IMG/VR virus record: IMGVR_UViG_3300042344_000496
Location: 1 to 57,254 of that record
From: a virus
DNA length: 57,254 nucleotides
Reading direction: 5' to 3' (one strand)
Shown piece by piece: positions 26,162 to 33,344 of this stretch. Every line of letters begins with the position of its first letter. The stretch's first letter is position 1. Below the pieces are notes generated by a model. The model was not told the origin of the DNA. It worked only from the letters and a program-made list of their open reading frames with translations, and did not search any database. Made by a program: the position numbers and the translations under genes.

Positions 26162-26898
26162 TGTTCGTGAGCAGAAGCTACATATTTCAAAATATAGTTA
26201 CTATCAAAAATATCAATTGCAATAACACCGATATTAGTATTTATTGATACACCAACATCATTTGTTTTGTGTCCTGTAATCATTTTAAATAGGTCAAAAG
26301 GAAATGGAATTGAATTTACATTACCACCATCATATGTTTCTGAAATCTTCATACTGAAGACATCAACATTCCTTTTGGTTTTATCATTCAATTCTGCATT
26401 CACTCCAACTCCATCAGTAGAAATATAAATCTTATTACTATTAGTAATGAATGCTGATGACTTAATCAATGATGAAAAGGAATCAGGTTTAACTAAGAAT
26501 TTGGTATCATACTGAAACTCCATAAGCTTCTTAATAGAAACTTTAGGAAGTGGAATATTTGACTCATCTGTTAAGAATAATTTAAACTTATTATTAACTC
26601 CAATATACTCAACATTATTACTATTAATAATTAAGTCTACTGTTTGATCTTGGATCATATCCAAGGCTTTGATGAGCTTTTTAATATCAGAGAATCCTAG
26701 ATTTGTATCATAACCAGTATAACGAATATCATCACACTTAGCATACAGCTTAATATTGTTCTCTGCGTTAACCAAAGAGAAAACGTGTCCGTCACGTAAA
26801 GTGAGCAGACACGTTTCCTGTATTCTAGATATTGGAGTTAAAAACTTACTTACAAAGTTACTTTTGTTCAGCAAGGTTATTTTTTGAGACGTTTCCAT
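26158..26898 (-). CDS. gp45: DNA polymerase sliding clamp, T4 gp45-like
   Basis: 246 residues from ATG 26896-26898 (METSQKITLLNKSNFVSKF); the ATG seven codons earlier adds only a Cys/His-rich stub. It has a two-domain clamp pattern: an N-terminal beta domain with CLLTLRDGHVFSLV, and a second with KFLVKPDSFSSLIKSS and IYISTDGVGV. In T4 the trimer holds gp43 on DNA and activates late transcription with gp33 and gp55. It overlaps the upstream gene by 41 bases and the downstream gene by four. T4 gp45 is 228 residues, a good fit. Confidence 0.8.
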   Translation of the reverse strand: METSQKITLLNKSNFVSKFLTPISRIQETCLLTLRDGHVFSLVNAENNIKLYAKCDDIRYTGYDTNLGFSDIKKLIKALDMIQDQTVDLIINSNNVEYIGVNNKFKLFLTDESNIPLPKVSIKKLMEFQYDTKFLVKPDSFSSLIKSSAFITNSNKIYISTDGVGVNAELNDKTKRNVDVFSMKISETYDGGNVNSIPFPFDLFKMITGHKTNDVGVSINTNIGVIAIDIFDSNYILKYVASAHEQ

Positions 26899-27226
26899 AC
26901 TGTTGTGAGAGCATATCATATATGCCTTTCAACGTATTGTCAATGCCAATTACAGCACTAACTAATTCTTTAGGAAACCCTACACTACTAGACATCTGCT
27001 CCTTAGCATATGATTGTTCAGCTACAGTAGTATGTTGAGCAAATAAATCAGGATTTCTACTGATATCTTCAACAGCCCTTTCAGCTAGTTTAGTAAACTC
27101 TTCCCTCTTGGGTTGTAGGTGCGATTTAGCACCTACAATATTACTATCTACTTGAGTAACTTCCCTGTAAATATTTCCTAGGAAATTAAGTACAGCCGAC
27201 CTTGTTTCATATTCTTCTCTTGTCAT
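26858..27226 (-). CDS. Hypothetical protein between SSB and clamp genes
   Basis: 122 residues, mostly helical (MTREEYETRSAVLNFLGNIY, then KELVSAVIGIDNTLKGIYDM). Four bases after the gp32 stop and overlapping the clamp start by 41 bases. The locus would suit a small replication or late-transcription factor such as gp33, but the C-terminus (NNLAEQK) lacks the hydrophobic clamp-binding end of T4 gp33, so I do not assign it. Confidence 0.65.
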   Translation of the reverse strand: MTREEYETRSAVLNFLGNIYREVTQVDSNIVGAKSHLQPKREEFTKLAERAVEDISRNPDLFAQHTTVAEQSYAKEQMSSSVGFPKELVSAVIGIDNTLKGIYDMLSQQYGNVSKNNLAEQK

Positions 27227-27230
27227 ATTA

Positions 27231-28109
27231 TTACTTGCTCTTAATTACGTCTTCGATAAGTTCATCAATTCCAAAATCATCTACATCTGGAACTTCTGAC
27301 ATATCATTACTTTTACTCAATGATTCAAATACTTCATCTTCTTCAATTTCACGCTTTGCCTTCGAAGAAGTACTAGAAGATTGTGATTCTTCTTGCTTAT
27401 TATTGCTAATACACAAGAAATGAGTATTCCAGAATTCTTTAATTTCTTCTTCTGTCTTAGATTGAATGATAGAAGTAAGATCATATACAGAATCTTGAAT
27501 CTGAAGAATCTTATCTTTACCCAATCCCAAATCTGATGGACCAGAGAAACGACTACTAGTATAAACTGTATATGGCCCTTGCTTCTCAGCTTTAAGCTTG
27601 AAGTTAACACCATTCTCAGTCAAATCAAATACACGCTCACCAAACTCATCACTATCTTCACCATGTACAGCAGCTTCAATAATTTTATTAAGCTGACGAC
27701 CATAACGAAGAATCTTTACTGTTCCATTGTTTTCTGGATTTTCTGGATCATCCACAACATAAACGTTAACTGCCCAGTACTCATTCCACTTAACCTTCTC
27801 TGCCTTTTCCTTAAGAAGTTCATTCTCACCCTTCTTAATCTTTAGACGCTCGGTTCCAATTGGATCACGCTTACCAAAGGTTTGAAGAGAAATGATAGAT
27901 ACATAATCTCCAGTGCTGAAGCTATCCCAGCCATGAGAATAATAATGGAAGAATGTTGAGGAACCATCCTTAACATTTGGAATAAGACGAAGCACATAAG
28001 TCTTACCAGCCTTTGGCTTCAAAATGTTTTTATATACTGAGTTTCCACCATCACCAGACGCTTTGCTCAGAGATTCCCTAATTGATTTGAATATTTCAGA
28101 TGTATACAT
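27231..28109 (-). CDS. gp32: Single-stranded DNA-binding protein, T4 gp32-like
   Basis: 292 residues (T4 gp32 301). The N-terminal domain starts MYTSEIFKSIRESLSKAS; the OB-fold core includes YVLRLIPNVKDG, YYSHGWDSFSTGDYV and KWNEYWAVNVYVVDDPENP; the acidic C-terminal tail (EIEEDEVFESL to DVDDFGIDELIED) is the partner-binding end. The Cys/His zinc site of T4 gp32 is not visible: only one Cys is present. It coats single-stranded DNA in replication and recombination. It starts two bases after the upstream stop, so it is probably coupled. Confidence 0.85.
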   Translation of the reverse strand: MYTSEIFKSIRESLSKASGDGGNSVYKNILKPKAGKTYVLRLIPNVKDGSSTFFHYYSHGWDSFSTGDYVSIISLQTFGKRDPIGTERLKIKKGENELLKEKAEKVKWNEYWAVNVYVVDDPENPENNGTVKILRYGRQLNKIIEAAVHGEDSDEFGERVFDLTENGVNFKLKAEKQGPYTVYTSSRFSGPSDLGLGKDKILQIQDSVYDLTSIIQSKTEEEIKEFWNTHFLCISNNKQEESQSSSTSSKAKREIEEDEVFESLSKSNDMSEVPDVDDFGIDELIEDVIKSK

Positions 28110-28111
28110 AG

Positions 28112-28753
28112 TTAATTGATATTTTTAATATTATTGATTTTATTGTTAATTAATTGTTTTAATTTAATTGATTTGCTGAACTTGATACTAGCTCTAGATA
28201 AGACTTCAAAGAAATTGTCGTCAAACCAAAGTGATATCAAATCTTCACTTATTGACTTTATCACCTTCTCACCATCTTTCAAGCAAAAAATGAAATAGAT
28301 TGGTATCTTTCCATCTTTTAAATGTAATAGGATTGAATGCGACAAACCTTCACAATGATGAGCATAGTCATCAATGGTTATCTTCTTTTCAGAGATAAAA
28401 TTTTCTACAAACTTAAAAGACTCTTCAGCCTTCTCTAACATAATATCAGAATCAGGTTCAGAACTCAAAAGTTGTTTGAGATATAAATCGTAAGCTTTAA
28501 TAGCTCTTCTAGTTAGATAAAATTTAAGATCGAAATATTGTTCGTCTTTAAATATGATATAAGGTGCTGATAAAAAGTCTTTTACATTAATGTTTCTAAA
28601 TTCTTCAAAGAATGTATTAAGCCTTTTTAGCAGTTCTACTTTTTCCTTTTCCAGTTCTTGGAAGTCTTGCCGCAACCGGAACGGCTTTCCTCGTAGTTTT
28701 CGTGACAACGACAGGTGTTCGTTGTATAGATATTTTTCGAAATTCGTGAGCAT
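28112..28753 (-). CDS. Hypothetical replication-locus protein (gp59 position)
   Basis: 213 residues, all helical and basic at the N-terminus (MLTNFEKYLYNEHLSLSRKL). The length and position directly upstream of gp32 match T4 gp59, the helicase loader (217 residues), but I see no convincing gp59 sequence motif, so the link is locus-based only. The first 137 bases lie inside the upstream gene in another frame. TATAAT eight bases before the ATG supports a start there. There is a hydrophobic-aromatic block DLKFYLTRRAIKAYDLYLK in the middle. Confidence 0.6.
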   Translation of the reverse strand: MLTNFEKYLYNEHLSLSRKLRGKPFRLRQDFQELEKEKVELLKRLNTFFEEFRNINVKDFLSAPYIIFKDEQYFDLKFYLTRRAIKAYDLYLKQLLSSEPDSDIMLEKAEESFKFVENFISEKKITIDDYAHHCEGLSHSILLHLKDGKIPIYFIFCLKDGEKVIKSISEDLISLWFDDNFFEVLSRASIKFSKSIKLKQLINNKINNIKNIN

Positions 28754-29030
28754 TTTTCTTTATTATAGTTCCTTTAGGTGAATTTAAAAATTTTGATATA
28801 TACTTACTCTTAGCAATTGTTGGATCGTAGTCGATAATAAATTTCAATAATTCATAATCTGTATCAACACAAATGATATTCTTTAAAATGTTTTTATAGT
28901 TTTCGTTTTTAATTAATTCCAAAAAGATATTAGCGATATTAAGACGTTTACCATTAATAATACAAAGGAAACTACAGAAAGATAAAAATTTATGTTCTAT
29001 TAACTTTTTATCAATAACATGATGTATCAT
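28617..29030 (-). CDS. Hypothetical protein with basic C-terminal tail overlapping the next gene
   Basis: 137 residues: a helical body (NIFLELIKNENYKNILKNII, then LLKFIIDYD), then a strongly basic Ala/Arg/Pro/Lys tail (TRKAVPVAARLPRTGKGK). The last 137 bases are also read in a second frame as the start of the downstream protein. G+C is higher there than in flanking DNA, as expected for a two-frame stretch. The tail could bind nucleic acid (inference). No family recognised; it lies downstream of helicase gp41. Confidence 0.55.
   Translation of the reverse strand: MIHHVIDKKLIEHKFLSFCSFLCIINGKRLNIANIFLELIKNENYKNILKNIICVDTDYELLKFIIDYDPTIAKSKYISKFLNSPKGTIIKKNAHEFRKISIQRTPVVVTKTTRKAVPVAARLPRTGKGKSRTAKKA
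28762..28767 (-). promoter_or_regulatory. Possible early -10 box TATAAT
   Basis: Minus-strand TATAAT, eight bases (AAAGAAAA) before ATG 28753; the -35 region 17 bases further up (TTTTTA) is weak. It lies inside the upstream coding sequence. Confidence 0.4.
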
Positions 29031-29060
29031 TTAAATAGTTATACACATCTCTGAAAAAAT

Positions 29061-30392
29061 CTACTCACATAGGTCTTCTAATGATTCCTCTTCTTCACTT
29101 TCTTCAACTGTAGACATTGTATTATTGAATTCATCATCTTCAATTAATGTTAATGTTTCAGTATCCAGTTTAAATGCATACTCTCCAAAATTAGCACCCC
29201 AACGATTCTTTAACATCTTAAATCGCATGACTGGTAATGATTTCTCTCCAGTCTTTTTATATACACCAAAGATAAAATCACACGTAGCAGCAATATTAAT
29301 AGACTCTGAAAGATTTGATAATTCTGGTCCTTCATCTTCATCAAATCCACCTCTATTAATTTGTGTAGCTGTAATAAATGGACAAGAGAATACATACGAT
29401 AAAGCTCTCACTTGTTCTGTAACATATTTCAATCGTTCATATGAATTGCTACCAACTTCACCATGTAAAAGATTCAAATAATCAATAACAACAGCATCTA
29501 CTTTAAATCCACTATCAATTACAGATTTAACATATGCCTCTAATTGACTTGGTGTAATTTTGCTAGGAGGAAACTCCTTAATCATTAACTGTCCAACATT
29601 ACTTCTGGTTTTATAAATCTCAAATGCTTCAGGAATTTCATTTGCACGTTCTTTTAATTTATAAATAGGAATCTTAATCATGCCTGATGTAATCCTAGAT
29701 GCATACATCATTTCAGACATTTCTAAGGAAATCAAAAGAACGTTCTTACCATTCTCAACAATATTCTTAGCAAGATTACCAAGAACAATACTCTTACCCA
29801 CATTTACCTGACCAACAACAAGATACAAAGCTTTACCTTCAGCCCTAAATCCTCCATCCATAATATTATCCAACCAATTAAATTTAGATTTTAAAAATGT
29901 TTCTTTGGTCTTTAATGATTCTACTAGCAAATCATAATCCTTGGTAATATTCAATCCACCTTTATTATCTAAATTAATCTTACAACGCTTTTCAAATGAA
30001 TCTAGAATCTTTGATGAATCAATATTACCAGATTGAATATCATCAACTACACTAATCATTGCTTTATAAATACCACGTTCTTTTAAGAAACGTTCTGTAC
30101 AGCTATAAAGTTCTACTTCATTAAAGTTTTTATCTAATGTTTTAAACTCATTTAAGACTTTAACGAATGATTCTGAAACATCTTTTGAATTGATGTAGTT
30201 TTTAATTTCACTTAAATTTGGAAATACATTCTTTTCTGAACTAATCTTTTGAAGTAGGGATAAAATAGATTTCCTATCTTTATCATGAACATAATCCAAT
30301 TCAAAAAATGGATTAATTCTAGAAAAATATGTTTTATCTGTGAGCATCTTAAAACAAAAGATGCTCTCAAAATTATCCAAATTCAGATTCAT
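29061..30392 (-). CDS. gp41: Replicative DNA helicase, T4 gp41-like
   Basis: 443 residues (T4 gp41 475). RecA-like helicase core of the DnaB type: Walker A GQVNVGKSIV at about 193-202, LLISLEMSEM, Walker B DAVVIDYLNLL and the QINR motif (ATQINRGGFDEDEG). The acidic C-terminus is EESEEEESLEDLCE. It unwinds DNA 5' to 3' and partners with primase gp61. A promoter TTGAAA-17-TAGACT ends seven bases before the ATG, inside the 3' end of the upstream gene. Confidence 0.92.
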   Translation of the reverse strand: MNLNLDNFESIFCFKMLTDKTYFSRINPFFELDYVHDKDRKSILSLLQKISSEKNVFPNLSEIKNYINSKDVSESFVKVLNEFKTLDKNFNEVELYSCTERFLKERGIYKAMISVVDDIQSGNIDSSKILDSFEKRCKINLDNKGGLNITKDYDLLVESLKTKETFLKSKFNWLDNIMDGGFRAEGKALYLVVGQVNVGKSIVLGNLAKNIVENGKNVLLISLEMSEMMYASRITSGMIKIPIYKLKERANEIPEAFEIYKTRSNVGQLMIKEFPPSKITPSQLEAYVKSVIDSGFKVDAVVIDYLNLLHGEVGSNSYERLKYVTEQVRALSYVFSCPFITATQINRGGFDEDEGPELSNLSESINIAATCDFIFGVYKKTGEKSLPVMRFKMLKNRWGANFGEYAFKLDTETLTLIEDDEFNNTMSTVEESEEEESLEDLCE

Positions 30393-30399
30393 AACAGGA

Positions 30400-30428
30400 A
30401 GTCTATCCTATTGTGCGTACTCTTTCAA
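30400..30428 (-). promoter_or_regulatory. Early sigma70 promoter of the helicase gene
   Basis: Minus strand TTGAAA (30423-30428), 17-base spacer, TAGACT (30400-30405), seven bases, ATG 30392. It is partly inside the glycosyltransferase gene that ends at 30408. Confidence 0.65.
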
Positions 30429-31100
30429 GAACTTTTCATTACTATCTTTCCAAAGTTTATCTTCCATAGATAATAATCCCGGAGATTGATGGATTACATG
30501 GATAGGATATACACCAATTCTTAAACCTTTACGATTGGCATCAATACAAGATGCTAAATCATAATGATGGAATGTATAATTTTCATTAAACCTCCATCCC
30601 TTATCTAAGATTGATGGTAAATGAACTGCCATAAAAAGTCCATCAATTAATGCAACTCTAGATGGTGTTGCTCCAAATGCTGTAACATATGTTTGAGAAC
30701 TTTCTTTTGATACTGGATGTGCTACTTGACCTCTAAAGTCTTTCCTATCGCTCATTAAATGCCACAATGCAGGATCTGATAACTTGGGATTCAAACATCC
30801 TGCTAATCCTATAATATCATAATTCAATTGCTTCTTTGCAAACATGATCTTTTCTACCAACTTTAAGTCATCAATATAAACATCATCATGAGCAAAAACC
30901 AAATAATTAATATCTAAATTCTTATATTGTTCAATTTTTTCATTATACACTTCTGGTAATCCTCTAGTATTATTATAAACGAAATCAAATACAATATCTC
31001 CACGGTATTTAAAATCATCCATACATCTGTATAAAGAAGAATTCTTAGACTCTTCTTCACTATATCGTGTACATGAAATTACTGCTAAATTAATACTCAT
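30408..31100 (-). CDS. GT-A type glycosyltransferase (family 2-like)
   Basis: 230 residues. NYLVFAHDDVYIDD has the DxD-like acidic site expected of GT-A transferases; later VALIDGLFMAVH and FHHYDLASCIDANRKG with a final HVIHQSPGL match the StrF/Glyco_tranf_2_5-type pattern as I remember it. It probably transfers an activated sugar to a phage or host target. It lies between helicase and recombinase genes, away from the main glycan cassette. Early-type promoter TTTACT-16-TAGATA ends five bases before the ATG. Confidence 0.75.
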   Translation of the reverse strand: MSINLAVISCTRYSEEESKNSSLYRCMDDFKYRGDIVFDFVYNNTRGLPEVYNEKIEQYKNLDINYLVFAHDDVYIDDLKLVEKIMFAKKQLNYDIIGLAGCLNPKLSDPALWHLMSDRKDFRGQVAHPVSKESSQTYVTAFGATPSRVALIDGLFMAVHLPSILDKGWRFNENYTFHHYDLASCIDANRKGLRIGVYPIHVIHQSPGLLSMEDKLWKDSNEKFLKEYAQ

Positions 31101-31105
31101 ACAAA

Positions 31106-31133
31106 TATCTACCCAAAAAAGATAAATAGTAAA
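31106..31133 (-). promoter_or_regulatory. Early promoter overlapping a divergent late promoter
   Basis: Minus strand TTTACT (31128-31133), 16-base spacer, TAGATA (31106-31111), five bases, ATG 31100. Its upstream half lies on the plus-strand late promoter at 31121-31128. Confidence 0.55.
31121..31128 (+). promoter_or_regulatory. Late promoter box GATAAATA
   Basis: GATAAATA, six-base gap (GTAAAT) to ATG 31135. Confidence 0.6.
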
Positions 31134-31134
31134 T

Positions 31135-31728
31135 ATGAGAATTTTAAGAAGACCCGGTTTTGCTGATTATGTTTTGAATGAAGGAAGAATTCATACAGAT
31201 ATTCTTAAAAAGAGGATTGCAGATTGTCTAGATAGAAATACTCTTGGAAAATCTCCTGTATATGTAGTTCAAAAGATTGCAGAAGAATTGAAATTAAAGT
31301 ATGGTGAAAACTTTGATTTATCAACATTAAAAGCTGATGAAATCGTTCAAATTGCTAACTCTCCTTATATTACTAGAGGTTTATTTGAACCAAAATTAAG
31401 ACAAGAATTCCAACCACAAGATCAAACATCTGAAGTTGAAACACAAGAAGTTGAAGATGAATTTGAAGGTGAAGTAGAAGCTCAAGATGAAGAAGATTTA
31501 GTTGGTGATTACTTCACAGCACAATCACAAGAAACTGAAGAAGATCCATTTGATTCAGAAGATTATTCAGATACATATTCAGATTCAGAATTTGAAACAC
31601 AAGAATTAGCTACAGCAGCAGAATCTGCACAAGTAAAACGTAAAGAAACTGCTAGAATGCTAAATGAACAATATAAAAGAAGACTACAAAAGCTCTTCTT
31701 AACAGAAGAGCGATATAACGGTAGATAA
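31135..31728 (+). CDS. Late acidic protein with capsid-targeting-like N-terminus
   Basis: 197 residues. MRILRRPGFADYVLNEGRIH contains L-N-E followed by G, a match to the T4 prohead protease site L-x-E|G, which would release a short basic leader. Residues 20-90 are a small helical domain; 97-165 are almost entirely acidic and polar (Glu, Asp, Gln, Ser, Thr); the last 30 are basic helix (NEQYKRRLQKLF). It is an isolated plus-strand gene among minus-strand replication genes, bracketed by its own late promoter and a terminator. An internal capsid or scaffold role is inference. Confidence 0.75.
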   Translation: MRILRRPGFADYVLNEGRIHTDILKKRIADCLDRNTLGKSPVYVVQKIAEELKLKYGENFDLSTLKADEIVQIANSPYITRGLFEPKLRQEFQPQDQTSEVETQEVEDEFEGEVEAQDEEDLVGDYFTAQSQETEEDPFDSEDYSDTYSDSEFETQELATAAESAQVKRKETARMLNEQYKRRLQKLFLTEERYNGR

Positions 31729-31730
31729 TA

Positions 31731-31756
31731 AAAAAGCCCCCTTTCGGGGGCTTTTT
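31731..31756. terminator. Bidirectional rho-independent terminator
   Basis: AAAAAGCCCCC, loop TTTC, GGGGGCTTTTT: an 11-base perfect inverted repeat with A and T runs. It serves the plus-strand acidic gene and the convergent uvsX gene. Confidence 0.95.
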
Positions 31757-31765
31757 AGTTTATAT

Positions 31766-32860
31766 TTACTTATCGTACATATTTGTTAGGAAAGCTTCCT
31801 CGTCCTCTTGAGAAACTGTACCTAACTTCCATGCTACATCAATCTTATCTTGAAGTTTTGGAATGATTTTATCTTCCCAGAATTTAATATCTCTAACGAA
31901 GTTTTTAGCATATCCAATCTTTTCTCCATCGAATGTATATGTTGGACCATTTTGCTGAATGATTTCGAATCCTACAGCTAAATCGAGTAATCCATGATAA
32001 CGGTCAACTCCTCTATCATATGAAATATATGTTTCACCTTCCAAGTATTGTTTAAGGAAACGATTCTTTGTTGTTAATGCTCTAATAAGAATACCAACAT
32101 AATTTCTTTGTCCAACGGCAACCTTATCATCCTTTGATGTATCTTCTTTAGTTGCCTTTCTACTCATTTGCAAAACAATAGATGATAGATATTCAATAGA
32201 CTTACCACCAGACATCTTCTTAACTAATGTTGGATGAAGTGCTGTAGGATCATCATATAAGTGATTAGTAGCAATAATAGGAGTTCCAGTCTTTGCTGCC
32301 AAGTGTGTTGTATTAACAAGTAATGTTCTCAATGCCCTAGCTTTTCCACCCATATCTACTGCTGTAGAATTCTTTTCTAGACGAGAAATATCAAGTTCAC
32401 TAGAAAGGTTTGCAAGAGAATCAATAGCTACAATAAATCTCCCATGAAGATTCTTTTCATATACAGAACTTAAAAACTTATGTAAGGAGTTCCTACATTC
32501 TTCAACAGTAGTTACTGGAACATACTTAGTAAGTTTAGGATCAACTCCAAGTTTTTCTGCTCCTGACTTTTCAATAGCATTTTCTGAATCCAAAATAACT
32601 GCAACCATTCCTTGCTTCTGAGCATTTGCAATAATCTTTTGTAAAAATAAACTCTTACCAGTTTGGGATTCAGCATAGAATGTAGTTATCCTTCCACAAG
32701 GAATTCCACCATCTTTAATCTTACCAGATAAAATAGCATTCAAAGAATAGCTACCAGTATCAATCCATTTACTAACTTGTGATAAGGTATTATCCTCAAG
32801 CATTGTTGCATGGGGATTATCATCGAAGGCACCTAAAGCTGATATAATATCTTTATCCAT
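31766..32860 (-). CDS. uvsX: Recombinase UvsX (RecA-like)
   Basis: 364 residues from ATG 32858-32860 (MDKDIISALGAF); the start six codons earlier adds only MLLYVY. RecA-like core: Walker A ESQTGKSLF at about 64-72, then VAVILDSENA, Walker B FIVAIDSLANL and PIIATNHLYDD. It forms filaments on single-stranded DNA and drives strand exchange with UvsY. Bounded by terminators on both sides, so it is a single-gene transcript. A -10-like TTATAT lies six bases before the ATG without a clear -35 (possible middle promoter). Confidence 0.93.
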   Translation of the reverse strand: MDKDIISALGAFDDNPHATMLEDNTLSQVSKWIDTGSYSLNAILSGKIKDGGIPCGRITTFYAESQTGKSLFLQKIIANAQKQGMVAVILDSENAIEKSGAEKLGVDPKLTKYVPVTTVEECRNSLHKFLSSVYEKNLHGRFIVAIDSLANLSSELDISRLEKNSTAVDMGGKARALRTLLVNTTHLAAKTGTPIIATNHLYDDPTALHPTLVKKMSGGKSIEYLSSIVLQMSRKATKEDTSKDDKVAVGQRNYVGILIRALTTKNRFLKQYLEGETYISYDRGVDRYHGLLDLAVGFEIIQQNGPTYTFDGEKIGYAKNFVRDIKFWEDKIIPKLQDKIDVAWKLGTVSQEDEEAFLTNMYDK

Positions 32861-32885
32861 ATAAACATATAATAACATATAAAAA

Positions 32886-32922
32886 CAAAAAAGCTACTAC
32901 TTTTTTAGAGTAGTAGCCTTTT
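32886..32922. terminator. Rho-independent terminator, likely bidirectional
   Basis: Nine-base stem GCTACTACT/AGTAGTAGC (about 32893-32918) flanked by A and T runs. It ends the minus-strand transcript of the gene at 32947-33309, just before uvsX. Confidence 0.88.
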
Positions 32923-32946
32923 TGCTATTCACATTATCTAACACCA

Positions 32947-33309
32947 TTATTTAGCTTCGTCGTCAAATAATTTAACAACGTTTCCACTATCAGTTGGTGT
33001 AATAATTGGAGATGGATTAAAAATCCTTTCGTATTGACCAGCTAAACGCTCGTCAAGCTCCAATCCAACACCAACAGTAATAGAGGAATTTTTATAAGCC
33101 CATACAGAACCTTCACCACGCTTAGACTCAGGGAGGAATTCTGTAAAGTAAAGTGGAATCAATTGAACTTGAAGTTGTCCACGTTCACCTTGAATAGTAT
33201 GAATCATTACTGGATTCTTAACTGTAAGGAGTTCTGAAGTGGAAGAAACTTGTTCTCCAAGAATTGTTCTACCGATATTATCAATGAATATAATTTTTTG
33301 ATTAGCCAT
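32947..33309 (-). CDS. Conserved-looking hypothetical protein between polymerase and uvsX
   Basis: 120 residues from ATG 33307-33309 (MANQKIIFIDNIGRTILGE); starts further up would run back toward the polymerase gene without need. Beta-rich N-terminus with NIGRTILGE and LTVKNPVMIHTIQ, then LIPLYFTEFLPES. I recall a similar uncharacterised protein at this locus in aquatic T4-like phages, possibly with a small-barrel (Sm-like) fold. Upstream TTGAAA-17-TATATT ends ten bases before the ATG, giving a very short leader. Confidence 0.75.
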   Translation of the reverse strand: MANQKIIFIDNIGRTILGEQVSSTSELLTVKNPVMIHTIQGERGQLQVQLIPLYFTEFLPESKRGEGSVWAYKNSSITVGVGLELDERLAGQYERIFNPSPIITPTDSGNVVKLFDDEAK

Positions 33310-33344
33310 ATGTTTATATAATATATCACATGATATTGTGCATT

